Source: Paenalcaligenes suwonensis (lineage in GTDB: Bacteria > Pseudomonadota > Gammaproteobacteria > Burkholderiales > Burkholderiaceae_B). From it: a stretch of DNA of 64,000 nt. This document shows, piece by piece, positions 56,304 through 63,393 of the stretch. Below the pieces are notes generated by a model. The model saw only the letters and a list, made by a program, of their open reading frames with translations. It was not told the origin of the DNA and did not search any database. Numbering within the stretch: the stretch's first letter is position 1; every line of letters starts with the position of its first letter. The position numbers and the translations under genes were made by a program. The DNA lies in contig NZ_JAANPV010000009.1 of assembly GCF_011290505.1 (NCBI RefSeq), positions 117,748-181,747 of the forward strand. The letters run 5' to 3'.

Positions 56304-57017
56304 TGTAGTTGCGTCTGTAGTAACCCGTGCATTGGGTGCGGCGGTACCAACACCGATGTTGATGTTTTGGGCTTTGCCTGCAAGGTAGCCTGCTGCAAGC
56401 GCTAGGGCGTCTCGCTCTTTGGGTTTGCTCTCCCTGCTTTTCCGGGTGGGGATGTTCTCAGTCAGGTGGTTGGCCCCGTCAATCTCTGCTAGGTGCATGT
56501 TGCGCTCGTCGGCGCTCATGCTGAGATAGATGTTGCGGACGGTTGTAATTACACCGCTGGCAAAAGCCTCATGAAAGGTATTACGTGCAGTGTCAGTTGT
56601 GGTGATGTTATGGCGCTTCAGTAGTTGCTTGTGTTCATCCCACGCTTTAGCTTGCGCTCTGGAAATAACATCGCTGATGTAGAGCGCGATTTCAACCATG
56701 GGTTTTTTCCCATAGAAGGTAACGGCCATTTTTTGATTGAGGTTTGTGTAATAAGCGATTTGACAGCCGAAGATAAAGCCAATTGATGTGTAAAGGTCTA
56801 CTTTCCATTTAGCATGGTCTTTGGTAGCCGTTTCAAAATCGCCGCTGCCAAACTCGGCTTCGCCCAACTCCATGTACGTGATGGAGTATTTTTCCATCAT
56901 GGCGTCGGCACGTTTACGTGCAATAGCAGCTTCGTGTTCGTTGCTAGACCCAGCTAGGGCCAATAATTTACGGATGCGCTCAACGTAACGAGAGCGGTTG
57001 TCATCGTTTTCTGTCAT
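56292..57017 (-). CDS. DUF2786 domain phage protein
   Basis: 241 residues. The N-terminal RYVERIRKLLALAGSSNEHEAAIARKRADAMMEKYSI is the DUF2786 signature; the remainder is alpha-helical with an unstructured Thr/Ala-rich end. DUF2786 proteins are common in phage early regions with no established activity. The ribosome binding site (TGGAAATAAC) follows immediately after a terminator-like hairpin. Confidence 0.85.
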   Translation of the reverse strand: MTENDDNRSRYVERIRKLLALAGSSNEHEAAIARKRADAMMEKYSITYMELGEAEFGSGDFETATKDHAKWKVDLYTSIGFIFGCQIAYYTNLNQKMAVTFYGKKPMVEIALYISDVISRAQAKAWDEHKQLLKRHNITTTDTARNTFHEAFASGVITTVRNIYLSMSADERNMHLAEIDGANHLTENIPTRKSRESKPKERDALALAAGYLAGKAQNINIGVGTAAPNARVTTDATTHPA

Positions 57018-57029
57018 GTTATTTCCAGT

Positions 57030-57051
57030 AAAAACCCCGCATTTGCGGGGT
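57030..57051 (-). terminator. Terminator-like hairpin after the 62-residue gene
   Basis: On the minus strand ACCCCGC pairs with GCGGGGT around AAAT and is followed by five T residues, 1 base past the stop codon and just before the DUF2786 ribosome binding site. Confidence 0.78.
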
Positions 57052-57052
57052 G

Positions 57053-57241
57053 TTAGTCTGTGTCTGTATCTACGCTCTCGAAGTGATACGCCGCGAGTGA
57101 TGCAGCTGCCTCTTTCTGTGCGTCGCTAAAATAAGGCACGCATACGAATGCTATGCCGCTGCGTACCATCTGATCGGCAACCTCTAGGGATTTGCGCATA
57201 TCCAATACGGATGCTCGGTACGCTGGGATTTTTGCTGTCAT
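57053..57241 (-). CDS. Small phage protein of unknown function (62 aa)
   Basis: MTAKIPAYRASVLDMRKSLE then a mixed alpha/beta sequence (GIAFVCVPYFSDAQKEAAASL) with an acidic end. I do not recognise a family. It starts 2 bases after the stop of the upstream 231-residue gene and is followed by a terminator-like hairpin. ORF tightness and coding context support it being real. Confidence 0.65.
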   Translation of the reverse strand: MTAKIPAYRASVLDMRKSLEVADQMVRSGIAFVCVPYFSDAQKEAAASLAAYHFESVDTDTD

Positions 57242-57243
57242 GG

Positions 57244-57939
57244 CTACTCCTCGTTTGTTCGCAATGGTGAGCCGAGCAGTTCGTACCGCTCTAAAAGTGA
57301 CAAAGCGTCATTGACCTTGTGATGTGTACGTGAAGCTAGTTGTAGCCCATCACTTTTTGCTGCTTTCGCAATGAGCTTGATTGTCATTGATAGCGACTGA
57401 ATTATTATGCGAGGGTCAACTTGCTGATTTGACGATTTCGTCAAGTTGACGGACTCAGGCGGATGCACAGGGCAAGGCCATCGCAGTGAGCCGTTACCGG
57501 ATGGGCAGGTGCATTGCGTATCAGGTGTTAAGGATTCCATGAGGGTTGATGCCTGATGAGTAGCGGTGACGATGGGTGAATTGTCTTCCCGCATTGCAGC
57601 GGCCATAGCATCGCCCATTTCGGCGTAATTGGTTGTATCCCAGATAGCGCCTATACCGCCGCACTCTCTACACCCAACACCCAAGGTGCATTTCATCACT
57701 TGGCTATATGGGCCAGTAGGGTATCCATCATTGCTTTCATGGCAGCCAGAGCAGGTGGCCCAGCAGCCATTACCCTCTGCCAATATATCGGCTACCACTC
57801 GTAGCTCAATGGGCGCGGCCCTGCTGGCCAACTCTTTCGCCAGCATGTCCATATCATCTGCATGCTGCTGGCGTTCAGTCTCGATTAGCTTAACCAGGTC
57901 GGTTTGGCTCATTGTTTCGAGCGCTTGTATCTGTGTCAT
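57244..57939 (-). CDS. Phage protein with cysteine-rich zinc-ribbon-like segment (231 aa)
   Basis: A helical N-terminus (residues 1-45, MSQTDLVKLIETERQQHADD) is followed by a cysteine cluster: CWATCSGCHESNDG, MKCTLGVGCRECGGIG (DnaJ-like CxxCxG spacing) and later CTCPSGNG...CPVH. These suggest bound zinc and an ssDNA/RNA or protein contact role. The C-terminal ~70 residues are helical. I do not recognise a named family. The start overlaps the upstream helix-turn-helix gene by four bases (ATGA). Confidence 0.65.
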   Translation of the reverse strand: MTQIQALETMSQTDLVKLIETERQQHADDMDMLAKELASRAAPIELRVVADILAEGNGCWATCSGCHESNDGYPTGPYSQVMKCTLGVGCRECGGIGAIWDTTNYAEMGDAMAAAMREDNSPIVTATHQASTLMESLTPDTQCTCPSGNGSLRWPCPVHPPESVNLTKSSNQQVDPRIIIQSLSMTIKLIAKAAKSDGLQLASRTHHKVNDALSLLERYELLGSPLRTNEE

Positions 57940-58115
57940 GTCTTAGTCCTTTGTGCACTCAGCACATTAAAAACAGTTGTTCTTGATACACCCACCTCAA
58001 AAGCGATGTTTCGTTGGCTCATTCCGGACTTGGCCAACTGGATGATGCGTGTCTTACGGTCAGGTTTACTGTGTAGGCTCATGAGCTGAGCCGCCATGTT
58101 TTGTATAGCCGTCAT
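57936..58115 (-). CDS. Very small helix-turn-helix protein (59 aa)
   Basis: Reading the minus strand from ATG at 58115 gives MTAIQNMAAQLMSLHSKPDR, then KTRIIQLAKSGMSQRNIAFE and VGVSRTTVFNVLSAQRTKT, ending TGA at 57936. The segment from RIIQLAKSGMSQRNIAFEVG to VSRTTVFNVL is a clear homeodomain-like/resolvase-type helix-turn-helix. Both ends overlap neighbours by the ATGA signature, which strongly supports translation. A probable small DNA-binding regulator of the element. Confidence 0.7.
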   Translation of the reverse strand: MTAIQNMAAQLMSLHSKPDRKTRIIQLAKSGMSQRNIAFEVGVSRTTVFNVLSAQRTKT

Positions 58116-58279
58116 GTAAAAAGCTCCTGTTGAGAGGGGGCGTTAGCAATTAGATATAGAGCCTCCACAAGTGCTTTAGCTCTTTGCTGTGCGTGTAGGC
58201 GTATAGGGTGTTGTTCGGGGATTTTGCTAGTGAGCACATCAAGGACTTCAGCGGCTTCGCTGATGATGGATTTGTCCAT
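58112..58279 (-). CDS. Small phage protein of unknown function (55 aa)
   Basis: From ATG at 58279, six bases after GGAG: MDKSIISEAAEVLDVLTSKI and a helical remainder ending SQQELFT. A longer reading to 58360 would run into the methyltransferase gene and has no ribosome binding site. It ends in ATGA overlap with the helix-turn-helix gene. No family recognised. Confidence 0.55.
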   Translation of the reverse strand: MDKSIISEAAEVLDVLTSKIPEQHPIRLHAQQRAKALVEALYLIANAPSQQELFT

Positions 58280-58287
58280 ACTGGCTC

Positions 58288-59868
58288 CTATGCCTGCATA
58301 CGCATGGCTTGCTGTTCTGAGTAGTTGGCTTGTACGAGTGCGTGCGCGAGAGGTGGACATACGCTGTTACCGCACATTCGTACCTGCGCTGTTTTGGTTA
58401 GTGGTGAGCCGTCTGGCTTGCGGTCGATGACGTAGCTTTCGGGGAAGCCTTGGGCGCGGTACAGTTCGCGCGGGGACAGCATGCGCAGGCCAATGTCTAC
58501 TATTTGATAGTCGATGCCGTGGACAGTCACGAGGCCGAAGCGGTCGCGTGTTGGAACAGTGTGTAGCGGCTCATTCAGGCTTTGGCCATCTTGATCGTTG
58601 CCGTAATACTTGACCAAGAAAGAGCGGACTTCACCAACATGGCCGCCACCAGCGGTAAGGGTTGGCATTGGATCATCTAGGCTGCGGCCAAACTGGTTAT
58701 TGCGCAGTTGCAGTAAGTGACTAGTAACTAAAGCTGCAGGTGCACCGCTTGCTGTTATGGTGTTGAGCGGCTGCTCGATGTCACGTATGCCGTGACTGAA
58801 ACGCTTAGTACCGCACTTGCCTTCACCGTGACCAAGATGCACAAGGTTTGCGGTCACAAGGCTGTGGTGGTCAACGCTAGTCACGGTGCCGAGTGGGTCG
58901 TTTAGGTCGCTGCCAACTACGCCGGTGTAATGTCTGGCGAGAAAGGCCGTTACCATCCCCATGACATTGCCTGTGCTCATGCGTTTTGTTTCACCGCCTG
59001 CAGTGACTGTATGCAAAGGCTCATCAAGGGCGGTTCCTACAGAGCCAGTGCGGAACTTGGTTATAAAGCTGACGCCACCAGGTACGATGAACGGGTTAGC
59101 TGATTCCACAACGTAGCGCATGATGCCTTTAGCAATACGTCTGCAGGTAGCGTCAGCAAGGGGGCGCTTGCGTTCAAATATGGACGGGCACGGTATAGAC
59201 CAGTCTATGATGCTGGACGCTGGTGTCCACGTCTTTTGGCTTTTCTCTGGCTTTTGGTAATGTGTTTGCTCAGGCCATACGATAGGCAGGCCATCACACC
59301 GGGCAACCATGAAGAAGCGTTTGCGGATTGTAGGCGTGCCGTAGTCGCTGGCGCGCAGCTCCTTGTATTCGAGGCGGTAACCAAGCAGGCGAAGTTGCTC
59401 TTTCCAAAGCTGGAACGTTTGCCCTTTACGTTCAGGGCAAGGCATGCCGCCATCTGTTAACGGTCCCCACGTCTGAAACTCTTCCACATTTTCAAGAATG
59501 ATTACGCGGGGGCGCACGGCCTTTGCCCACTTCACCACCACCCATGCAAGGCCACGTATGCGCTTTGAAACAGGCTTGCCGCCTTTGGCTTTACTAAAGT
59601 GTTTACAGTCAGGGCTTGCCCACAAAAGGCCAACAGGCCTGCCGCGTGTGGCAATCAGCGGGTTGATCTCAAAAACATCACTTACTAGGTGCTGCGTTTG
59701 TGGGTGGTTCACTTCGTGCAGTGCTATGGCTTCTGGATCGTGGTTAACGGCAATATCTACAGCGCGGCCGATGGCTTGCTCAATACCGGTACTGGCACCA
59801 CCGCCACCGGCAAACAGGTCAACCACCAGCTCATCATGAACCGGTAATAACAATTGGGGTGTCAGCAT
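58288..59868 (-). CDS. DNA C5-cytosine methyltransferase with five internal repeats
   Basis: 526 residues. SAM motif I VVDLFAGGGGASTG (17-26), catalytic Cys88 in WASPDCKHFSKAKGG, ENV in ILENVEEF (126-128), motif VIII in SDYGTPTIRKRFF (174-186) and motif X-type GNSVCPPLAHAL (500-511) show an active fold. The region for target recognition (about 275-445) consists of five spaced copies of a short motif of the type LDEPLHTVTA (near 281, 322, 364, 398 and 431). It probably methylates phage DNA against host restriction; no endonuclease partner is adjacent, so it looks like an orphan phage methylase. Confidence 0.88.
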   Translation of the reverse strand: MLTPQLLLPVHDELVVDLFAGGGGASTGIEQAIGRAVDIAVNHDPEAIALHEVNHPQTQHLVSDVFEINPLIATRGRPVGLLWASPDCKHFSKAKGGKPVSKRIRGLAWVVVKWAKAVRPRVIILENVEEFQTWGPLTDGGMPCPERKGQTFQLWKEQLRLLGYRLEYKELRASDYGTPTIRKRFFMVARCDGLPIVWPEQTHYQKPEKSQKTWTPASSIIDWSIPCPSIFERKRPLADATCRRIAKGIMRYVVESANPFIVPGGVSFITKFRTGSVGTALDEPLHTVTAGGETKRMSTGNVMGMVTAFLARHYTGVVGSDLNDPLGTVTSVDHHSLVTANLVHLGHGEGKCGTKRFSHGIRDIEQPLNTITASGAPAALVTSHLLQLRNNQFGRSLDDPMPTLTAGGGHVGEVRSFLVKYYGNDQDGQSLNEPLHTVPTRDRFGLVTVHGIDYQIVDIGLRMLSPRELYRAQGFPESYVIDRKPDGSPLTKTAQVRMCGNSVCPPLAHALVQANYSEQQAMRMQA

Positions 59869-59974
59869 GTGGATCTCTAAGAGAAAGCAACAGCGAGTGC
59901 TATTGCGTAGTGTTTGGGCACAAAAAGAAACGCACTAAGCGTTACACTTGGTGCGTCTATGGGATGGAGGGGGT

Positions 59975-60649
59975 ATGGGTAAAAAAACACTTCTTAAGTG
60001 GTTGTCAAGAGTGCTGATCTGGGTAGTCGTAGGCGCTGCTCTTGGGGCGGTCGCAATTGCTACGTTTATATCCTATGACTTGGGCACATTGAGTGCTCCG
60101 TTTGGAACTGATAAATGGGATTTCTCTACGCTTAGCTCTGAATCCACGGCGTTGGCGGCAATTATTACCGCTGCTGTCGCCCTTTATATTGCCAATGCAG
60201 ATAAGAAGCATAGGAAAAATGAAAAAATCACAACGGCCAAAAACTACATTATTTCTATCTGTGGAGATCTGTTTAGGGCAAAATCACTTCTTAACTCTTG
60301 CGGGATAAACACCAGAGAAGGCAAGATATCCTTCGCATCTAGAGATGATTATCAAAATGCGTTATTAATAATTAGCTCGATCAATGTTTTGTTGATAGCA
60401 GATGCCAGCCAGAAGTTCTCCAGAAATATTGCCGGGGTTAAACAAACGCTCATAATGCTGGATGAGGCATTCAGGATAGGCGGTGAGTTTAAACAAAAAA
60501 CACATGCCTCTGATCCTGAGTCAGAAAACCAGAACGGACGAGTACCTCACCCTTTTGAAATTGTTATGCCTCGGTTCTGCGCATGTGTTGACGCATCATC
60601 GGATTTACTTTGCGGGGTAGAGGATTGGGAGCGATCTCTGAAAAAATAG
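59975..60649 (+). CDS. Two-helix membrane protein on the opposite strand (candidate phage moron / exclusion gene)
   Basis: 224 residues from ATG at 59975, preceded by GGAGGGGG. Two transmembrane helices (about 12-35, LIWVVVGAALGAVAIATFI; about 60-78, ALAAIITAAVALYIANA) precede a soluble helical domain of ~145 residues (KKHRKNEKITTAKNYIISIC ...). AT content is visibly higher than in the neighbours and it is the only plus-strand gene of the element in the window. This layout is typical of lysogenic-conversion genes, including superinfection exclusion and phage-defence proteins. No named family recognised. Confidence 0.7.
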   Translation: MGKKTLLKWLSRVLIWVVVGAALGAVAIATFISYDLGTLSAPFGTDKWDFSTLSSESTALAAIITAAVALYIANADKKHRKNEKITTAKNYIISICGDLFRAKSLLNSCGINTREGKISFASRDDYQNALLIISSINVLLIADASQKFSRNIAGVKQTLIMLDEAFRIGGEFKQKTHASDPESENQNGRVPHPFEIVMPRFCACVDASSDLLCGVEDWERSLKK

Positions 60650-60719
60650 CCTCAGCCTATATTTTATAATGCAATTCACTCTTAATCTGCACCTGCAAAA
60701 TAAGGATGTCCGCTAAAGC

Positions 60720-60890
60720 TCAGTAGATATATTTACTTTCCCGGTGCTCGTTATACCTAGCGCGTGTGCTGAGAGCTTGTACTGGCTTACCTCCATGCGC
60801 TGTTTGAGCTTCTTGCGCACGCTGCAGGTTGTAGCGTTCAAGAGGTGATAGGGCAGGGGTAACAGCTTTCTTGGTTCGTTTAGCTTTCAT
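60720..60890 (-). CDS. Small basic phage protein (56 aa)
   Basis: From ATG at 60890: MKAKRTKKAVTPALSPLERY, NLQRAQEAQTAHGGKPVQAL, STRARYNEHRESKYIY. Highly basic and Arg/Gln-rich. It overlaps the upstream gene's end by 11 bases and has no good ribosome binding site, so it would depend on coupling. No family recognised; moderate confidence that it is translated. Confidence 0.45.
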   Translation of the reverse strand: MKAKRTKKAVTPALSPLERYNLQRAQEAQTAHGGKPVQALSTRARYNEHRESKYIY

Positions 60891-61110
60891 CGGGTTTTAC
60901 TCTCCACCCGCCTCCGTTACCGAACACCAGACCAACTGGTGATATTTCGGTACTGAGGGCGATTTTTCCGGTTGAGTGATAGCAGTATGTTTTGCAACGG
61001 CTGAGCATTTTGTACGTATGCCCGCCGTCATTTGCAGTTAGGGTAAAAAATTGCCCCGGCTGGATATGCTCCAAGCGGGGCTTAGGCTTCATGCCTTCTA
61101 GTTGTTTCAT
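60880..61110 (-). CDS. Small phage protein of unknown function (76 aa)
   Basis: MKQLEGMKPKPRLEHIQPGQ is followed by a compact beta-rich sequence (FFTLTANDGGHTYKML, STEISPVGLVFGNGGGW). Its short strands and glycine turns suggest a small beta barrel. The start overlaps the preceding small membrane gene by four bases (ATGA). No family recognised. Confidence 0.6.
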   Translation of the reverse strand: MKQLEGMKPKPRLEHIQPGQFFTLTANDGGHTYKMLSRCKTYCYHSTGKIALSTEISPVGLVFGNGGGWRVKPDES

Positions 61111-61217
61111 GGGTTGCCCCGCAGCACTACTTCATTGAAATAGGCCAGTGCGCAGGCTGCTGCTAATGCAGCAATCACGGCCAGCACTGACCACCACTTG
61201 AGCTTCTTAGGCCACAC
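61107..61217 (-). CDS. Tiny single-helix membrane protein (36 aa)
   Basis: From GTG at 61217: MWPKKLKWWSVLAVIAALAA then ACALAYFNEVVLRGNP. A basic, Trp-rich N-terminus and one ~20-residue hydrophobic helix predict an inner-membrane peptide. The stop overlaps the next start (ATGA), which supports translation; a GGAA motif lies about 9 bases upstream. Function unknown. Confidence 0.5.
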   Translation of the reverse strand: MWPKKLKWWSVLAVIAALAAACALAYFNEVVLRGNP

Positions 61218-61232
61218 TTTCTTTGTTCCATT

Positions 61233-61255
61233 AAAAACCCCGCGTTTGCGGGGTT
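61233..61255 (-). terminator. Terminator-like hairpin after the DUF2303 gene
   Basis: On the minus strand ACCCCGC pairs with GCGGGGT (loop AAAC) followed by five T residues, 15 bases past the DUF2303 stop and directly before the next small gene. Confidence 0.78.
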
Positions 61256-61269
61256 GGGTTGTTATGCGA

Positions 61270-62061
61270 CTAAGGGGTGCCACGTAGGATTTTCTGCTCG
61301 GTTTCTACACTGATTTTGGTGAATACATCGCGGGCAGCATCTTCAATGATTTTGTGGGGGCGTACCATTTCGTACCACATTACCAAGATGGCATCGTTGA
61401 TTCGGTAGCGTAAGCGGCACTCGACCTTATAGGCTTCGCCACCGTCTAGCACCGCAATACCAATAGAGAAAATTTCAGGGATTTGCAGCTTTCCTTTAGA
61501 GGCTGTGCCTTGAATTTCCTCTTCGTAGGTAAGTTCTGTCTGCCCATTCTGTAGACGGATACCAGAGGCGAAGTTCACTTTCTTTTTGGCTTGTAGGCTG
61601 CGGGAGATTTCCAGCATGTCAGCACCTACCGGCTCTACGATGTCTGGCAGGTTGCGTTCAATAAAATCAGCAAACTCAGCCTGCTTCATCGCCTTGCCAT
61701 CGCTCTTGGACCATTCCAGCCACTCGGCAGAGAATGGGCAGGCGTATTGAACGCAGTGATCTTTCCAGCCAGCACTTACAAGGGTGTGGTCGTTCAGTAC
61801 GCCAATGAATCTAGGAGGATTCAGTTTTGCGTAGATTTGGCTAGAGTCAGTAGCATGCTTGTTGAAGTATTGGATGAAGCTATCAGCGTCATCCATAACC
61901 ACTGTGCCGGTCGCTCGGTTAGGGGCTGGTAGGTGTTTCTCTAGCGATTGGAGGTGATAGCCTTCGGGCACGACGGCATATGTGTTGGGTGCGCCTGGTA
62001 TAGCAACGGGCTTTCCAAGTGCTGCGCCGGCGGCAAGTGAATCAGAAATGATCTTTTCCAT
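61270..62061 (-). CDS. DUF2303 (YfdQ-like) phage protein
   Basis: 263 residues. The pattern from PVAIPGAPNTYAVVPEGYHLQSLE through PPRFIGVLNDHTLVSAGWKDHCVQYACPFSAEWLEW and KMKQAEFADFIERNLPDI fits DUF2303, a family seen in prophage early/recombination modules (for example YfdQ of the E. coli CPS-53 prophage). No enzyme activity is established. It lies between a 111-residue gene and a terminator-like hairpin in the SSB cluster. Confidence 0.85.
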   Translation of the reverse strand: MEKIISDSLAAGAALGKPVAIPGAPNTYAVVPEGYHLQSLEKHLPAPNRATGTVVMDDADSFIQYFNKHATDSSQIYAKLNPPRFIGVLNDHTLVSAGWKDHCVQYACPFSAEWLEWSKSDGKAMKQAEFADFIERNLPDIVEPVGADMLEISRSLQAKKKVNFASGIRLQNGQTELTYEEEIQGTASKGKLQIPEIFSIGIAVLDGGEAYKVECRLRYRINDAILVMWYEMVRPHKIIEDAARDVFTKISVETEQKILRGTP

Positions 62062-62075
62062 GACTAATGTTGTCC

Positions 62076-62411
62076 TTATACGGTTTTAAGATTTTGAGGT
62101 TTTTCGGAGCCAATAGACTTCAAGCCTTCGATAGTCATTTGGCGTGGGTCCTCGCGTTGGAGGTTGCCTTCTGGCGTGGCCCACATAATGGAGCCGCCTT
62201 TTTCAAGTTCAGGCACAGTGGATTTAATGGTGTCAGTGATTTCTAGCTCACCGCTTTTCCCCGGCTTGAGTTTGATTTGCAGGGTGAGTGATCCGGTTTT
62301 GCCGGTATTGATGCAAGCGTTAACGACTTCTTGCATTTTTTCGGTTAGTTCGTCGTGGAGTGTTCCATAACGGAGGTCTTGAAGAACCTCGCCAAATGTT
62401 TTGTTGCTCAT
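62076..62411 (-). CDS. Conserved phage early protein (111 aa)
   Basis: MSNKTFGEVLQDLRYGTLHD then a beta-strand pair (GSLTLQIKLKPGKSGELEIT) and an acidic, Pro/Gly-containing end (ATPEGNLQREDPRQMTIEGL). This type of small protein commonly precedes DUF2303 genes in phages; I know no function. GAGGAAAT ribosome binding site right after a terminator-like hairpin; 14 bases before the DUF2303 start. Confidence 0.72.
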   Translation of the reverse strand: MSNKTFGEVLQDLRYGTLHDELTEKMQEVVNACINTGKTGSLTLQIKLKPGKSGELEITDTIKSTVPELEKGGSIMWATPEGNLQREDPRQMTIEGLKSIGSEKPQNLKTV

Positions 62412-62424
62412 GATTTCCTCGGAT

Positions 62425-62450
62425 TAAAAAAGCCGCAGGATAAGCGGCTG
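62425..62450 (-). terminator. Terminator-like hairpin after ssb
   Basis: On the minus strand AGCCGC pairs with GCGGCT (loop TTATCCT) followed by six T residues, then the next gene's GAGGAAAT site. Confidence 0.78.
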
Positions 62451-62473
62451 TGGGTGATGCGTTTGGTAGGTGA

Positions 62474-62974
62474 CTAGATAGCGTATTCGTGACGAGCAAG
62501 CATCGGTGCGAATGGGATGTCATCGTCCATATCAGCTATACCGCTACCGCCTTGGCTGGCTGCTTGGTACGGGTTACTTTTGGAGTTTTGCGCAGGCGCT
62601 CGTTGCTGTTGTGGTGGAGCGCTGTATTCATCGCCACCATCACGGCCACCTAGCATTTGCATCTGGTCGGCAATGATTTCTGTGGTGTAGTTATCTTTAC
62701 CGTCTTGGCCTTGCCATTTGCGTGTGCGCAGGCGGCCTTCAACGTAGACAGAGCGGCCTTTTTTCAGGTACTCACCAGCGATTTCGGCGAGGCGGTTATA
62801 GAACACCACTCGATGCCACTCGGTTTCTTCTTTACGTTCGCCGCTATTGCGGTCTTTCCAGTTGGAGGTGGTAGCAATTGAGATATTGCAGATGGCGTTA
62901 CCTTCTGCGCCGTAACGTACTTCTGGATCACGGCCTAAGTTGCCCACCAGAATTACTTTGTTAACTGAAGCCAT
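62474..62974 (-). CDS. ssb: Single-stranded DNA-binding protein (phage copy)
   Basis: 166 residues. OB fold (1-110) with [42 protein letters not shown] and [24 protein letters not shown] Gln/Ser/Gly-rich linker follows. The acidic partner-binding tip DMDDDIPF, normally the C-terminus of bacterial SSB, is followed here by eleven more residues ([11 protein letters not shown]). It coats ssDNA during phage replication or recombination. Confidence 0.95.
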   Translation of the reverse strand: MASVNKVILVGNLGRDPEVRYGAEGNAICNISIATTSNWKDRNSGERKEETEWHRVVFYNRLAEIAGEYLKKGRSVYVEGRLRTRKWQGQDGKDNYTTEIIADQMQMLGGRDGGDEYSAPPQQQRAPAQNSKSNPYQAASQGGSGIADMDDDIPFAPMLARHEYAI

Positions 62975-62977
62975 GAA

Positions 62978-63178
62978 TTAGTGTCCGGGGTAGGGGCCGG
63001 TGAAGGCCAAGATTACATAAATGGTGATGCAGACCAGCCAGCTCCAAAAGTAGGCTTGTGTGGGTATTACTTCGCTGGGGTCGATAGGTGGTCGGATGTG
63101 GTGTTGCCAAACCCATGAGGCGGTACCGCACACAGCAAATGCGGCCGTCCACAGGAACAGGCTTGCGAGCATGCTCAT
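62978..63178 (-). CDS. Small two-helix membrane protein (66 aa)
   Basis: From ATG at 63178 with AGGA eight bases upstream: MSMLASLFLWTAAFAVCGTA, a polar segment HHIRPPIDPSEVIPTQ and a second helix WSWLVCITIYVILAFTGPYP. The upstream in-frame extension to 63274 runs through the tRNA-Arg gene and is not credible. Located between tRNA-Arg and ssb, ending 3 bases before ssb. Function unknown; size and topology would also fit a small holin-like protein, but the early-gene context argues against that. Confidence 0.6.
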   Translation of the reverse strand: MSMLASLFLWTAAFAVCGTASWVWQHHIRPPIDPSEVIPTQAYFWSWLVCITIYVILAFTGPYPGH

Positions 63179-63224
63179 GATGTATTTCCTGTTGAGTTGT
63201 GGGCGGTATGCCCGATGGAGAAAC

Positions 63225-63300
63225 TGGCGCGTCTGGCAGGATTTGAACCCGCAACCGGTGGTGTAGAAGACCAATGCTCTATCCGTTGAGCTACAGACGC
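63225..63300 (-). tRNA. Element-encoded tRNA-Arg(TCT)
   Basis: 76-nt cloverleaf on the minus strand: acceptor GCGTCTG/CAGACGC, D arm TAGCTCAACGGATAGAGCA, anticodon arm TTGGTCTTCTACACCAC-type with anticodon TCT, T arm GCGGGTTCAAATCCTGC, encoded CCA. It differs clearly from the chromosomal TCT tRNA at 36050. It reads AGA/AGG, usually rare in such hosts. Confidence 0.94.
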
Positions 63301-63306
63301 TGAATA

Positions 63307-63380
63307 TGGAGCGGGATAGGGGGATCGAGCCCCTGTAAACAGCTTGGAAGGCTGCTGCCTGACCCCTCGGCCAATCCCGC
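63307..63380 (-). tRNA. Element-encoded tRNA-Gly(TCC)
   Basis: 74-nt cloverleaf on the minus strand: acceptor GCGGGAT/ATCCCGC, anticodon arm CAGCCTTCCAAGCTG with anticodon TCC, T arm CAGGGGCTCGATCCCCCT-type, encoded CCA. It lies 6 bases from tRNA-Arg and 13 bases from the last hairpin of the structured RNA, suggesting a common precursor. Confidence 0.93.
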
Positions 63381-63393
63381 GAAAGAGTTTTTC

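Noticed and set aside
62961..63274. Longer minus-strand reading frames through 63225-63300
   Set aside because: They run through the tRNA-Arg gene; only the part from ATG 63178 is kept as a gene.
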